DNA of 64,000 nucleotides from Piromyces finnis (Eukaryota > Neocallimastigomycota > Neocallimastigomycetes > Neocallimastigales > Neocallimastigaceae). Position numbers and translations under genes: made by a program. The notes below the pieces were generated by a model. That model did no database searches. It saw only the letters and a list, made by a program, of their open reading frames with translations, and was not told the DNA's origin. The stretch is from positions 414,501 through 478,500 of the forward strand of contig MCFH01000038.1 in the NCBI GenBank assembly GCA_002104945.1, written 5' to 3'. Below are positions 11,121-27,726 of this stretch, piece after piece; within the stretch, counting starts at the first letter, position 1, and the number at the start of each line of letters is the position of its first letter.

Positions 11121-12195
11121 TTAAAAAGAAAATTCTTTTTTAAGTGGTAAACTTAATACAAGTTCAGATTTATCTTTTTTCCATTTTGCATTTCCTTCAT
11201 TTTCGAGTATAGGTTTTGGTAATGGTAAATTTAAAAGACTAGTATTTCAAATTAGATATAAAAAGAAAAAATTTAAAATAAAATTCAAATAATTTTGTTA
11301 TTAAGGAATGGTTCGTAAAACTTTGTAAATAATTATTAATATAATAAAAAATGTAATATACTAACTATGTTGAAGTTCTGACATCAATTTTATTTTCATA
11401 AACAGTTAAATCAATATCAGAAATCTTTTTAACACCCGGTAATTGAATTGTAATTACCATTTCATCACAATCATGAAAACCTGGAGTTTTACCACTCATA
11501 CCCAGATATATATCTTCTGTAGTTACTTTTTGTCTATAAATTATATCATATCTTTGATAATTATTTTTATTATTATTATATACAAATACATATATAATAG
11601 AGGAAAAAAAAAAAAGATATGAAAATATTTAAAATATAAATTATTATTAGGATTAGTATTTAATTAATTATAAATAAAATTAAATTACTTTTATTAAAAC
11701 GTCAGTAAACCTACTCTGGTTCTGTTCTTGGATCTTCCTCAATGTATACTTCATCTATATCTTCATCATCCCATATATCATTCTTATTCTTTTTTTTATT
11801 ATTTTGATGATGCTCATTTACAATATCTTCAACAGTAGTTGTTTTCTTTTTTTTATCACCAATTAAACCAGGAGTAAATTTTGATTCTTCTTCCTTTAAA
11901 TTTTTATTATTATCATTTATGAAAAAATTTAAATAAATATATATATATATATTTAAATATAGGTTATAAGATTATTAATATAAATAATATATTTAGTCTT
12001 TATTGATTTATATCTTCTTCATTTTTTTTTTTTTTATCAATTTTTATTATATCAACTACATTTAAAAATACATTTTAATTATATTTATTATTAAGTATAT
12101 CGTGGTATCAATATTACTTTGTATTTCTTTTCAGCTTGATTTTCACTTTCTTTTAATAAATTAGATAAAGCTAAAATTGAAGAACCTCCATTCAT
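11121..12195 (-). CDS. DNAAF6: Dynein axonemal assembly factor 6 (PIH1D3-like)
   Basis: Cytoplasmic co-chaperone factor for assembling axonemal dynein arms. Four exons: start exon about 12117-12195 (MNGGSSILALSNLLK), about 11715-11892 (EEESKFTPGLIGD ... DIWDDEDIDEVYIEEDP), about 11373-11540 (YDIIYRQKVTTEDIYLGMSG, then CDEMVITIQLPG and NKIDVRTST), and 11121 to about 11233 (LLNLPLPKPIL ... ELVLSLPLKKEFSF). The tripartite pattern EDP-R-x-E-P-x-Y-x-I-x-Y-x-Q, T-E-D-x-x-L-G-M-S and the C-terminal PIH1/CS beta domain ending K-R/K-E-F match PIH1D3. Length of about 185-190 residues is near the family's. The last junction restores a Tyr codon (TA+T) after R-T-S-T. It is found only in organisms with motile cilia, so it supports a zoosporic fungus. 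Confidence 0.85.
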
Positions 12196-12307
12196 TTTGA
12201 AATTTTAATATTAAATATAAATTTATATATTTTATTCTTTTTTTGATATATGAATATATTATAATTCCTTCTTTATTTTATCAAAATTGAATTATATTTT
12301 ATTATTA

Positions 12308-12338
<31 letters not shown>

Positions 12339-12808
12339 CAAGTTCCTATAATATCGGAGTTACTTTGTGCAAAAGGCAAAAAAGAAAAAAAGTGATATTA
12401 ATGAATTACTATTAAATTAATTAAAAAAACATTTTTTTAATTATAGTTTAATTTAAAACACGTGCAAAATGAAACTTTATCATTTATTATGTTTTTAAAC
12501 ATATATTTATGTAATATAAATATTTTTCGAAAGAAAATAAAATTCTAATTATTATTTTTTTTTAAAAAAAAAAAAAAAACAATTCATTTCTTAACATTAA
12601 TTTTACAGTGAAATTTCAATAAAGAATTAATTTGAAATCGTGACAAAATTTAATTATTATACAAAATAATTTTATTTTATTAGAGTCCAAGATAATACTT
12701 TTTTTTTTTTTAAAAAAAATTTAATAAATAATAATGGTATAAATATAAACTACAAATCTTAATAGAAAATATTAAAAAAAAAAAAAGAGAGAGAAAATAA
12801 CAACAAAT
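12196..12808. other. Divergent promoter region, DNAAF6 / AGGF1-like
   Basis: Lies between a minus-strand gene starting at 12195 and a plus-strand gene starting at 12809, so both promoters must be here. It contains a T run at about 12311-12338 and several A/T tracts. No specific operator was recognised. Confidence 0.6.
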
Positions 12809-15063
12809 ATGGCATTGACCAATGAAAATTCAAATTGGGTTTGGAGTGATGAGAAATTATCATATTATGACCAAAGTACAGGATGGTATTATAGGGAAGA
12901 TCTTGGCTATTTTTATTTTGATGAAAATAATGAATGTCATTATGTATACCCAGCTGAAACATCAGCAATAAATACGAAAACAACAGAAATAGAAGAAAAG
13001 CAACATCACCATCATAAAAAGCATAAACATAAATCTAAAGAGAATAAAGAAGATATAAATACGGTAGAAAAAGAAAAAGAAAATGTCCAGGATATGGAAA
13101 AAAAAAAAGATAGTGATGATGATATTTCTGAATTAGAAGAAGGTGAAATTTCAGAGGATGAAGAAGAAGAAGAAAATTCAAAACAAAATACTTCCCTTTT
13201 ACAACAACCAAATTATATTAATAATGCTATTTATTATAACAATACTTTTTACTCAAATATGAATAGTACAGGAATTGTAAATTCAACTACAACCACATTT
13301 CCAACAGAAATTCAATTAGCATATGGTATAGAAGCCGCTCAAGGTAATAATATAATAAATGGTTCCACAGAAATCCAACAACAAAATTATGAAGATGAAT
13401 ATATGAGGTTAGTAGTAAAAAATTCAGATTTATATGAAAAAGGTTCTATCATTTTAATTGATGCAGAAGGTCTCTCTATAGGACGAGATAAATCTTATGA
13501 AAAGCGATTAAGGTTACCAGAAATGCAAGTATCCAAATACCATGCAAAAATATATTTAGAAGCCGAGTATCAGCAAGTGATGCCTGTATCATCAGAAATT
13601 CAACAAGAATCCTATAGTAATATGATTAGTATGTCAACAATGAATTATCCAGTGGAACAACAACACTTTCATCAAAAAAAAGAAAAATCCCATCCTAAAC
13701 ATGAATATGAAGATTTAGACAATTATTCTGATAAAGAAGAAAATATTGATTACCATTATAGCATGTATGATGATGATAATAACGATTATGATAATGATAA
13801 ACATCATAGTAAGAATGTTAAGGATAAGAAACCGGTTGAAACTACTTCCAAAATTCAAACTAAAACATTAAAGGCAACCGACATTACCAAAGAAAAGCTA
13901 CCAATAGAATCCGAAAAAATAATAGAAGATGTAAATGAAAAAGAAAAGATAAAAGAAAATAGGAAGGAGAAAGAAAGTAATAAAATAGAAATAAAAGAAA
14001 ACTCTATCGATACTGTTTCAGATGATCATAAAAATGAAAAGGATACCCCAAAGGAGCAAAAGCAATCCATTGAAAAAAGGGATGATGAAAAAAATGATTC
14101 AAAAGAAGAACTAAATAATAATAATAGTAATAATAATAATAAAATAAAAGAAGAAGAAGAAGAAGAAGAAGAAGAGGGTGAAATCACAGATGATGGGGAA
14201 TACATCCCTATAGAAGATGAAGAAAAGAAAGAAGATAAAAATCATGATAAAGGTAAAAGATAAAAATTAAATATATATATATATGTATTTAAGTAATAAA
14301 TTTATTTATGTATATTTAATATAAACTATAGTAGATGAATCTTTTGATTATCAAGATAATTATGATAATACGGTAAATTTAAATTATGAACCACAACCAC
14401 AATATACCGTCACCTATCATTTTTCAATTATAGATATGGGGTAACTATTAAACCATAGTAATAATAATTAATAAATTAATAAATAATAATAAGTTAAATT
14501 AATTTTTGAAAAAAAAATTTTTTTTTTCTCTCTTACTCTATATATTTATATTATTTTCCCTTTTCATCATTATTATTTATGATAATAATAATAAAAATAA
14601 AATCCAAATCTAAAGATCAACCCATGGTACTTTTTTGAATGAAGAACGACTTTCAGAAACTAAAATATGTAGTAAACCTTTCCCATTAAAAAATGGGGAT
14701 TCTATAAAAATTGGAAGTACAATTTTAGAAGTTCATTATCATAGACCCTGGGGAGCATGTAAAGATTGTACTATTACTGAAAAACAAAAAGAAATTCCAC
14801 TTTTAGATAAAAATAGAATGATGAATCATACGGAAGGAACAGGTTATGATCCACATCCAGTATCGTTGGAAGAACAACGTAAATATGAATTGAAACGGTT
14901 AAAAAGTAAATATTTAAAACGACCATCCAAAAAAACAAAATCATCTCATTATTATAATATTGAAGAAGAAGAAGTAGGGCAAGAATCAATAGCTAATACT
15001 TATATTGATCGAGCGGCGCAACGTCGAGAACTATACAATACCAATATACCCTATTTTAAATAA
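12809..15063 (+). CDS. AGGF1: AGGF1-like OCRE and FHA domain protein, no G-patch
   Basis: Likely nuclear, RNA-processing related. Exons 12809-14252, 14332-14440 and 14616-15063 give 666 residues; both introns keep phase. Residues about 9-48 form an OCRE domain (W-V-W-S-D ... S-T-G-W-Y-Y-R-E-D-L-G-Y-F-Y-F-D). The FHA domain starts near residue 215 (GLSIGRDKSYEKRLRLPEMQ then SKYHAKIYLE), is interrupted by about 260 acidic, Lys- and His-rich residues, and resumes after the first intron (FSIIDMGSTHGTFLN, then PLKNGDSIKIGSTILEVH). All FHA hallmarks are present (G-R-D, S-K-Y-H, S-T-H-G-T-F-L-N). A DPHPVSLEEQRKYELKRLKSKY region and TYIDRAAQRRELY follow, as in AGGF1 just before its G-patch, but the stop comes there and no G-patch codons follow downstream. 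Polyglutamate stretches occur near residues 110-126 and 447-457. Confidence 0.8.
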
Positions 15064-15195
15064 GTAATCAAATTAAAAAAAAAACTATTTTTATATATAT
15101 TTTTATAGAGTAAAAAAAAAAAAAATAGTCATTACTGATATATAAATAATAAAATTCAATTTTTTTTTAGTATAAATTTTAAATAAATAATTTAT

Positions 15196-15231
<36 letters not shown>

Positions 15232-15507
15232 TATAAATTTATTGGTATATTTAGTTGTCAAGAAGTAAACAACTAAAAAAATATATATAGAAATATATTT
15301 ACACGATATTTTAATAAAAAAGTTTTCATATTATTTTGATTAATATTGTATAATAGATATTATATAAGAAAGAAAGAAGGAAAGAAAGTAAGAAAAAAAA
15401 AAAGAAATATTATTTTAAATGAGTAGGGGGTATGAATGTTAATGAATAGTATTATTTCATTCATTAAATATATATATATAATACAATAATATTATATTAG
15501 TGAATTT
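15064..15507. other. Intergenic region between convergent genes
   Basis: 3' flanks of the AGGF1-like gene and epsilon-tubulin. Contains a long T run near 15199-15229 and a GAAA-rich tract near 15368-15405. No G-patch-like coding sequence or other ORF is seen. Confidence 0.6.
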
Positions 15508-18651
<3,144 letters not shown>

Positions 18652-21419
18652 TTTTTTTAAACTATTTTATTTATTATTTTATTAAAATCTAATTTCAAAT
18701 GACTCCTTTTACATATATATTTATAAACCTTTTTTTTTTTTATATGCAACTTTTATTAAAAAAAAATTTAAAGTTTTTTATTAAAAAAAAAAATATTAAA
18801 TAAAATTATATTAATTAAATAAATTTTATTTTATATTTTTTTTCTAATTTTCAATTTTTACATTTATTATTTAGTAGAAAAAAAAAAAAAAGAGTTTTGT
18901 TCAGAATCAAAAAGTTTCCTTCATCATAAGTAGGAAGAACGAAAGTTAATAATTAATTTTTTATTCATCATTTCAAACTCTTTTTTTTTTTTTTTACCTT
19001 TTCTTAATAATAAATTTCTTTTATTAAATAATTAATTTAATAAAATTTTATTATTAATTAAAAAGAATAAAATTTTATTTCTTTAAAGTTTAAATGAGAA
19101 TTTTTTTTAAAATTTTTTTTGTTCTTTTATACTTTAATAGATTTAAAATGATTGGTGGATTAATTTATTATTATTATTTTTTTTTTAAAGTATTTGACAA
19201 ATGGCTAAAGAGCAGCTTCAATAACCCTATGAAAATGATAATTATTATTATTATATGAAAATAACAAAAAGAGTTGTAAATTCACTAAAAAGACACTTGA
19301 AAATAAAAAAAAAAAAAAAGGAATATTTTTTTGTATAAATAAATTTATATCTATTTATTCATTAAAAAAAAGTTTTATTTTTCATTCTATAAATATTTGT
19401 TTTTTTTTTTTTTTTATTTTTTCTAGTGTTGTTGTTATTGTTGTTTAATAATAATTTATGAAAGGATATTAGAATAATTTTTTTTTTAAAAAGGAAAGTT
19501 TTTTTTTTTTTTTTTACTTTCCCCATTATTCTTTTTATCTTTCTTTTTTTCTATTTTTATTTTTATATTGGTAATAAATATATATGTTTTTTTTTATAAC
19601 ATTTACGAAATATAATGTTTTGTATTTTTTTTTTTTTTTTTAATTATTTTAGTATATAGTTATTTATTTATTTTTATATTAAAAAATACTGGAAAAAAAG
19701 AAAAATGAAAAAAAAAATTTAAACTTTTTCTTAAAATACAACTATAATATCTTTTTTTTTTTTTTTTACTTAATTTAAATTCTATATCAATTCTATTTTA
19801 CTTTTTTTTTTTTTGTAATGAAAAATATCTATATTCTTTTTTAAACTTTTTAAATATAAAATAAATAATAGCTTGAAACTGTTTTTTTTTTTTTAATTGC
19901 TACGATTACTTTTTCTTTTTTTTTTTTTTTTCCTTTTCTTATATATATTTTCATTTCCTTTCCCTTAATTTCTACATCTACAACTAGTATTTTATTCTTA
20001 TATTTATACATTCTATATATTATAATGAATTATATAACAAAATTTACTATAAATAAAAAAAAGTATTTTTTTTTTAAAATTTAAAATTTATCAATTATTA
20101 TACTATTACTTTCTTTCTATATATTTTTAAAATATATACTATTTAAACAAACAAAAAAAAAAGATATATATAATAATTCATTTAAATATATATTTTAGGA
20201 AAATGAAAAAAAAAAAATTGTGAATAGAAAAAAGAAATTCATAATTACTTGATAATAATATATTTGTAGTTTTAATACTATTTCAGTTTCATGTGTAATA
20301 AATTGTTTTTGCTTTTTTTCGTAGTATGAATGTAAAAGTTGATAATTTGAATATTATTTTTTCCCTTTTCTTGCTGGCTTATTGACAAAAAAGAATAAAG
20401 AAATAATACTATATTTTCTCTTTTTTATTTTTGTCAATCAATATATTCTGTAGGCGTTTACTCGTGTTAACGAAAACAATGTATATACGTGAATTTTCTA
20501 TTAAAAATTGTTGTTCACTGTGAATATATTTATATAAATAATTAAAAACTTAAATGATTTATTTTCTTTCATTAAAGTGGAAGGATAACTAAAATAAATA
20601 TATAATTTTTTTTTAAATAATACAATAAAATTCAATTTAAAAAAAAATAGTATAGTAATGAAAGAAATAAGTTTTGAATTGATTTTTTTCCCTTCTTTTT
20701 CCTTTTTTTTTTTTGGATAAATAAAAAAAATAAATAATACTAGTTAACTATTTATTTTTAATTTATTTATTTGTTTTTTTTTTATGATTATTTCTTTTCT
20801 ATTTCTTTTTTTAGAGGTTTATCAAAATTAATGACATTGAATATATTTTTTATATTTTATAATAAATATATCATTGTATAAACCTCGTCTATTTTATATA
20901 TATATATTTAATTATTGAAAGATAAGTTCTTTTAGAGTCTAAATAAATATTTTGTTTTTTTTCTTTTCTTTTTGTTTTCTTTACTATTTTATGAATATCA
21001 TTTCTTACTGGATAAAAATTAATTAATACTTTTTTTTTTTAAATTCATTTGAAATGAATTTTTTTGAAAAAAAAAAAAAAAAGAAATAATATTGATAAAA
21101 ATAAAGAATATTGGTTGTATTATTTTTTTAATATTGTTATATAATAGTGAGATAAAAAATATATATTGTATATATTGTAGTATATATTGAATTCTAAAAA
21201 ATATATTGCTATTGATAGTAATTTTTTTGATAAATGTAAATGATATTGCTTTATCATTTTCTATCATCATCATCATCAAAAATCTATTTTAATATTGCAT
21301 TATTGAATAAATTAGTTAAAAAAAAAGGGGGGAACACCTTATAATTTTTTTCTTTCTTTTTATAAAAGAAAAAGTATTAACTATGGTGTTCCATAAAGCT
21401 TTGCCTATTCTTCAATTAT
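18652..21419. other. 2.8-kb gene-free region
   Basis: Upstream of epsilon-tubulin and downstream of the RRM gene, both on the minus strand. It is dense in T and A homopolymers of 8-20 nt. No ORF with recognisable domains was found on either strand; an 86-codon minus-strand ORF at 21019-21279 is low complexity. It probably holds the epsilon-tubulin promoter and a long 3' UTR. Confidence 0.5.
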
Positions 21420-23171
21420 TTAAGCTTGTTGCATAACATTTTTGTAGGAAGCTTCTTCGTTTTCATTACTAACTGGTTTAGGAGAATTTAAGGTGCTGAC
21501 ACTTCCATTACTATTAGAATTAGAAAATTTATAATTGTAATAGTCATTATTGTTATTGTGTGAAGAACGTTCATGAACTGGGTTACCACAACGATCCTTA
21601 CCATAGCTAATTTTTTGGTTTTCATAAAATGAATTATTTCTCATGCTTTCAACAGCCTTAACAGCAGCCTTAATACTAGTAAAGTTTACAAAACCATATT
21701 TCTTTTCTGGAATTAAATTAATTAACTCAATATCACCAAATTCAGAGAAATCTTTACGAAGTTTTTCTTCAGTAGTACCATCCTCTAATTGACCAATGTA
21801 AACATTACGAGTGGCACCATTTTGAATAGCTGTGGAAAGATGTTGAGAAAGAGTTGGATGCTTACCCCAACCAACCTTTGTAATTCTCTTACCTTTAATG
21901 ATAATACCTTCACATGACACTTTATTGTAGAAACTAGTAGCAGTATTTGGGTCTACAAAAGTAACAAAGGCACAATTACCTTCAGATTTATATTTAATTT
22001 CTTGAAGAATACCACCTCTAATAACATCACAAATATCCTTAATAGTAATATCTGGTCCAAATCCTCCCAAGTAAACTGTTCTATTGAATGATGGATTACT
22101 ATTTAAAATAACAGTTGGGAAGGAACTGGAATAAAGGTTTGGATAGTTATTGGCTGTGGTGGAAGTAATTTGAAGTAAGGATGGATAAGAATTAAGGGTA
22201 TTGTTATTGTATTGAGAGTATGGAAGACCGTTGTTATTACCAAAAAGAAGAGCATTATTATTAGAATTAATCTTTAACTTGACAGGAAGAGCACAACGGT
22301 CATTACCATAGTTAATACGGTGATCAATCCAACGTTTTTCGTTTTGGAAAGTTTGGATGGCTCTCATAGCAGCTGCTATGCTAGTCATATGAACGAAAGC
22401 AATGCGCTTTTCTGGAAGAACCTTAATAACATCAATTGGTCCAAATTGTGAGAATTCCTTTTCAAGGTACTCTTGAGTGATAGTTTCATCCAAGTTACCA
22501 ATGAAAATATTTCTAGATGCATTGTTTTGAACAGCTAAAAGAATGTTTGGAGAAATTTGAACTGGCTTACCCCAGCCAATCTTGGCATCTTGATTATGAA
22601 TAGTAATACGTCTAAGTGTAGCGCTTTGATAAAAGGCTACAGCTGAACTAGCTTCAACAAAAGTAACAAAAGCATAATTTTTATCCTCAAAAATCTTTGC
22701 ATTATCAAGTTTTCCACCACGAACATGATTTAATAATTCTTCATATGTGGTACCATTAGGTAAATTACCAATGTAAACAGTACGAAGTAAAGGATTAATC
22801 ATCATTTGAGGTGGAGTATTTGGAGAACCAGCAGTAGCCATAGCTTGAGAATTATATAATTGAACTGGTGATGCACCATATTGAGGAGCTTGTGGAGAAG
22901 TTGGAGTATATGAAATTGGACTGTTTGCTGTGGAAGCATGTGGATAAGGAGAATATTGACTATATTGAGTATTACTACCTTGGAATTGTCCTATAGTTAA
23001 ATTTGGTGGAACAGCCATATTATATTTAGCAGAACCGGAAGTAGGAGAATATGGTGCTGGTTCATGTGGACCCATTTGTTGAACTAAAGGTTGGGTAGCA
23101 ATACCAACATTATACTGGGTATAATAGTCTGGTATCATAATATTGCTTGGACTTTGTGGATTATAACTCAT
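21420..23171 (-). CDS. MRN1: Four-RRM RNA-binding protein, Mrn1/Nrd1 type
   Basis: Single-exon 583-residue ORF. The N-terminal 125 residues are Pro/Ser/Tyr/Gln-rich and likely disordered. Four RRMs follow at about 129-205, 219-295, 362-440 and 452-528, arranged as two similar pairs. RNP2/RNP1 motifs are visible: V-Y-I-G-N-L / Y-A-F-V-T-F, I-F-I-G-N-L / I-A-F-V-H-M, V-Y-L-G-G-F / C-A-F-V-T-F and V-Y-I-G-Q-L / Y-G-F-V-N-F. After RRM1 and RRM3 comes a conserved V/I-G-W-G-K linker, and after RRM2 and RRM4 Y-G-N/K-D-R-C. This RRM pairing and the 'EELLNHVRGG' helix are characteristic of budding-yeast Mrn1 and fission-yeast Nrd1, cytoplasmic mRNA-binding proteins tied to stress and differentiation. 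It has unusually long gene-free flanks on both sides. Confidence 0.8.
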   Translation of the reverse strand: MSYNPQSPSNIMIPDYYTQYNVGIATQPLVQQMGPHEPAPYSPTSGSAKYNMAVPPNLTIGQFQGSNTQYSQYSPYPHASTANSPISYTPTSPQAPQYGASPVQLYNSQAMATAGSPNTPPQMMINPLLRTVYIGNLPNGTTYEELLNHVRGGKLDNAKIFEDKNYAFVTFVEASSAVAFYQSATLRRITIHNQDAKIGWGKPVQISPNILLAVQNNASRNIFIGNLDETITQEYLEKEFSQFGPIDVIKVLPEKRIAFVHMTSIAAAMRAIQTFQNEKRWIDHRINYGNDRCALPVKLKINSNNNALLFGNNNGLPYSQYNNNTLNSYPSLLQITSTTANNYPNLYSSSFPTVILNSNPSFNRTVYLGGFGPDITIKDICDVIRGGILQEIKYKSEGNCAFVTFVDPNTATSFYNKVSCEGIIIKGKRITKVGWGKHPTLSQHLSTAIQNGATRNVYIGQLEDGTTEEKLRKDFSEFGDIELINLIPEKKYGFVNFTSIKAAVKAVESMRNNSFYENQKISYGKDRCGNPVHERSSHNNNNDYYNYKFSNSNSNGSVSTLNSPKPVSNENEEASYKNVMQQA

Positions 23172-26100
23172 TTTACGAATCGAAATTTAAAATGCTGAAA
23201 TATTTATTATTAATATAATAATAAAAATATATACATTTAAAATTAGAATAATTAGAATACTAAAAAAAATATTCAAATTGTTACAATTCTATTTATATGA
23301 ATTAATATTATTAGCTTTATAGACAAAATATTTTATATATTAATGATTATAAATATCCACTTATTATTATTATTATTACTAAATTTAAGAATTGTTTATT
23401 TACAAAAATATTAATTAAAAAAAAAATGCACTTTGGTTTTTTTATAATATTTTTTTTTAACTTTGAAATTATTCAAACTATTTTCTTACCTTAAAAATAA
23501 TTTAATAAATTATAAATTTTTTAAAATTGCTTTTTTTTTTTTATTAACGTTAACTTATTTTATTTTTTAGAATTTTTACTTTTTTTTTTTTTTTAATTTG
23601 TATTTTACTTTATTGAAAGTAACAAAACTCTATATTTAATGTTTTATTTGATTGTATTGTATTGTTTTTTATTTTTATTTTTTTTATTTAATTTAATTTT
23701 TATTTAATTTTTTTTTTTTGTTTTTTGTTTTTTGTTTTTTTGTTTTATTTTGACAATATATATCTTTTGTATTTCTGCGTTAGTTTTTGAATTGTTGTTA
23801 ATTTTCACTAATCATTACAAAAAGTTTACAAAATAAATTTGTCAAAGTTTTTTTTTATCCCAAAATTTTTTTTTAAAGGTTATTGTTTATATAATAGTTT
23901 TTTTTTTTTTTTTTTCCTTTTCTTTATGAAAATTGTTTTAAATATTTATTAATACTGAATTTAATTGAAAATCTAAAACTTTATCGAGTATTATATTAAA
24001 TATTTAATTTCATGTATTTTGAAGAAAAATAATTTATTTTTTTTTAAAAGATTATTTTAATTGAAGGTAAAACAAACAAATAAGATCCCTTTAAAAAAAA
24101 AGTTTACTTTAAAACAATAATTTAATAATAAAAATTTAAAATTAGTTTTTATTATTATTATAAAAGAACATTAACTTTCTAAAAAGTGAAAATAATCAAA
24201 AGGAATAATTACATTTATATATAAATTAAAAGAAAAAAAATTTTTTTTATTATTCAATAAAAATAAACAAAAAAATATTTATTTAATTAAATGTATATAT
24301 AATTATTTATTAAATAAATAATATAATATTATTTAAATGAATACACTTATAGTTATTTAAATAAATAGATAGTTTGTCTTAATCCATTCATATAATTAAA
24401 ATAATTTATTGTAATAAATGGATTAAACAGAGTTATTAATATATTGTTAAATTAATTGTATTAATATATTATAATATTAGAAAAAAAATTTGTCATACAT
24501 GAAAATCTTTATTAAAAAAAATTCAACTTTTTTTGATGGTTTTTATTTAGCTTTTTTTTGTTTAAAAATGGGTGTCTTTTTTTTTTTCTTATTATTTATT
24601 ATTAATAACTATTAATAAAAAAATGATTATAGTATTATAGGAAGGCTAGATCAGTATTAATAATAAAGAACAGTTATTTAATAGTGTATATTTTTTTTCA
24701 TAGAAAAGATTTATACTTTATAAAAGAATATCAAGAAATTTTACTTTAAAATGAATACTTTACACCTAAAAATAAAATAATATATAGAATAAAAAAGTAT
24801 TGTTCTAATTATTCTTTTATTATTATTATTATTATTATTAAAAAGAGTGTTATAATAAAAAATAAAGGGTTTAAAGATTAAATGAGTACAAAATAATGAT
24901 AATGAACTAGGGATATTAAGAATGAAACACCCTAACATTACCATTGCATTAGTATCGCATTAGTGGTTATTAACATAATGTTCGTTTTATTCTTTGTATG
25001 AAATAAGAAATTGTTTTTATTTTTTCATATTTCATACTAATCTTATTATTATTTGTTTTATAGTTGTATTAATTAAAATTAATACTTTTTATAAATTTAA
25101 TTATTAAATAAAATTTAACAGAATATTATTATTGTTTTTAATGAAAATAGAATATTTTATACAACAACAATTTGTAACATAATAAAATTCATTTTTTCTT
25201 TTTTTACTATAACTTTACTATTGTCATTTCTTTTTCCTTTTTTTTACTCAAACACTTTTATTTTTTCTTCATCCCTTGTACAGATTAAGCATAGCCTTTT
25301 CAACTATTGTAAAAGTTTTTACTTTCAATGACAAATTTCCTTTGGTTACTTAAAAAGAATTATAATAAATAAAGTTTATTATTGAAAATGATAGAAAAAT
25401 TAAACTTTTCTTCATTGGTACATAGAAATTAAACTTTAATTATTATTATTCTTGTATTTTTTTTAAATTTTGATGGTGGTACAACTATTATTTAATTTAA
25501 CTAAAGTTTCTCTTTTTAAAAAGTAATAATTAGTATTTCCAAATTAAATAGAATAATATATTAAATAGAAATTGTTTGATTTAATATATGATTAATATCA
25601 ATTGTATTCAATGTTGTACAATATACAATTCATTATAACAATATAATATAATATAATATAAATGGATATATTGTAATTCTTTTGAAATTGAGTATAACAT
25701 TAGGTGCATTAATACCTATTCTTTTATATTATTTATATTATATACAATATATTAAATATATATTAGTAATACAATTCTTTTATATGATTTTTGATGTAGT
25801 AACCTCCTTCATTTACCAATAAATCCTTTTTAAAATAATAATAATAAAAAAAAAAAGAAATTAAATTATTGGCTAGGTGTAACTTAAAGATATTTCAAAT
25901 TGAAATAATGAAAAAGGTGGAAAAGGCATACATCATCATTAGAATATCGGATGTTCATTGCCTACAATAATGGTATAAAAGAAAAGGATTATTTTTTGTT
26001 TGTAAAGTATTTATAAAACCATAACAACAATGATTTATATTTTTTTTAATTAATTTCATAAATAAATAAAAAAAAATGTTACTATTATTCTTTAGGTTCA

Positions 26101-27680
26101 TTTCAATTTACAATATACTTCCTATTCCATCATTAAATTTTATTAAATATAAAATTTAAAAAAAATACTTCTCTTTAATTAATTATCAATTTTAAGTTTC
26201 ATATAAAAATAATAATATTAAATAATTAATTAGTTTTTTTTTTTTTGTCGTTTATAAGCACTTTATTAATAGTATCACTGCTTTACTTTATATATATATA
26301 CATAATTCTTCTTAGAATGTGCATTTATAAAAATTTATATTTAAACTTTATTATGAGTAATATTAAATTAAATAATAAAGGTTTAATTAAAAACTGTACA
26401 TTTATCAAGTGAAAAACTAGAAATTTATAAAAAAAAAAAGTATTATTCATTCAAACTAAAAAAAAAAAAAAAAAAAAGGGAAAATAGAATTTATTCCTTC
26501 GTATGATTTGAGTTATAATACCAATATATAAAGTTTAAACTTTATCAATCCTTATTTTATTTTATTATATTTTATTAAAAGATGACATTATTACAATCTA
26601 TTAAAGTTAGTTGTTATTCTACATAATATTATATTCATTTACTAAAGTATTCTTTAATAAGAGAAAAATAGAAATTTACTATCGTTTTTAATATGTACAT
26701 GTAAAGTAAAAAAAAAAATGAAAGAAATTTGATGATATGATATTAATTTTTTATTTATTATTATAAAAAATTATAAAAAAGCATACAGAAAAAAAAAAGG
26801 TTAAATGAAAAATTTAATAAAAGAATTTAAGAGTATTAACGTATTTTGTATATTATGTATATCATGCATATCATGCATATCATGTTGAAACGATAATTAA
26901 AATTAAAATATAATATTAATTAAAGCAATAAGGTATTTAATAAAGTAGAAAAAATAAAAATAAATAGATATATATATATAGAGAGAGAGAGATTTTAAAA
27001 AAGCAGATAAAAAACATAGTAAATTGTATATTGGTAGAAATTTATATTAGTTATAATTTAGATAAATTATAAATATTTGTTCATATTAAATCTTTTAAAA
27101 TTTAAAAAACAATACTATATATAAATATTTATTATAGTATAGATATTCTTTTATATAAATTACTTATTATATCATATTTTGTTATTTTGCTATTTTGTCT
27201 TTATCTTCAAATTTAAAGGTTTATTATTAAAGATTAGTATTTATTATAATACTCTTTTTAATTTTTTTTTTTAATTAGTAATTAGTAGAATGATTTCATA
27301 TATATTTTCCCGGTTATATACTTCTAAATATGATATAGAAACTTTTCTATCAAAAAAAAAAAAAAAAAAAAGGACGAAATATTCTTTGTTAATTATTAAA
27401 AAAAAAAAGACTTTTTATTATATTTTTTGATAGGATAAATATCAAAATAGCTTTAATCATTTTTATCAATATAAATGTGATGAATAAAATGATATCATGC
27501 TTTAAGTGGTTTAATTTGAGTTTTTATTATTCTTGATAATATTTTTGAAAGAGATTAATAACTCTTAATGTTGAATAGTATACGTTAAAGCAATCCTTTT
27601 CATATTTAATGTAGTATTTTTCTTACTTATTGTAATAATAAAATTATTAATGGAAGATATTTTTAAAAATGAAGGAAAAA

Positions 27681-27726
<46 letters not shown>

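Noticed and set aside
19458-19472. ATATCCTTT on the minus strand upstream of epsilon-tubulin
   Set aside because: No adjoining coding sequence or acceptor could be linked to it; single motif matches are expected by chance in AT-rich DNA.
21019-21279. 86-codon minus-strand ORF in the gene-free region
   Set aside because: Low-complexity Ile/Phe/Lys-rich reading of A/T sequence with no family features.
24741-24944. 67-codon minus-strand ORF
   Set aside because: Short, repeat-derived Asn run, no support from context.
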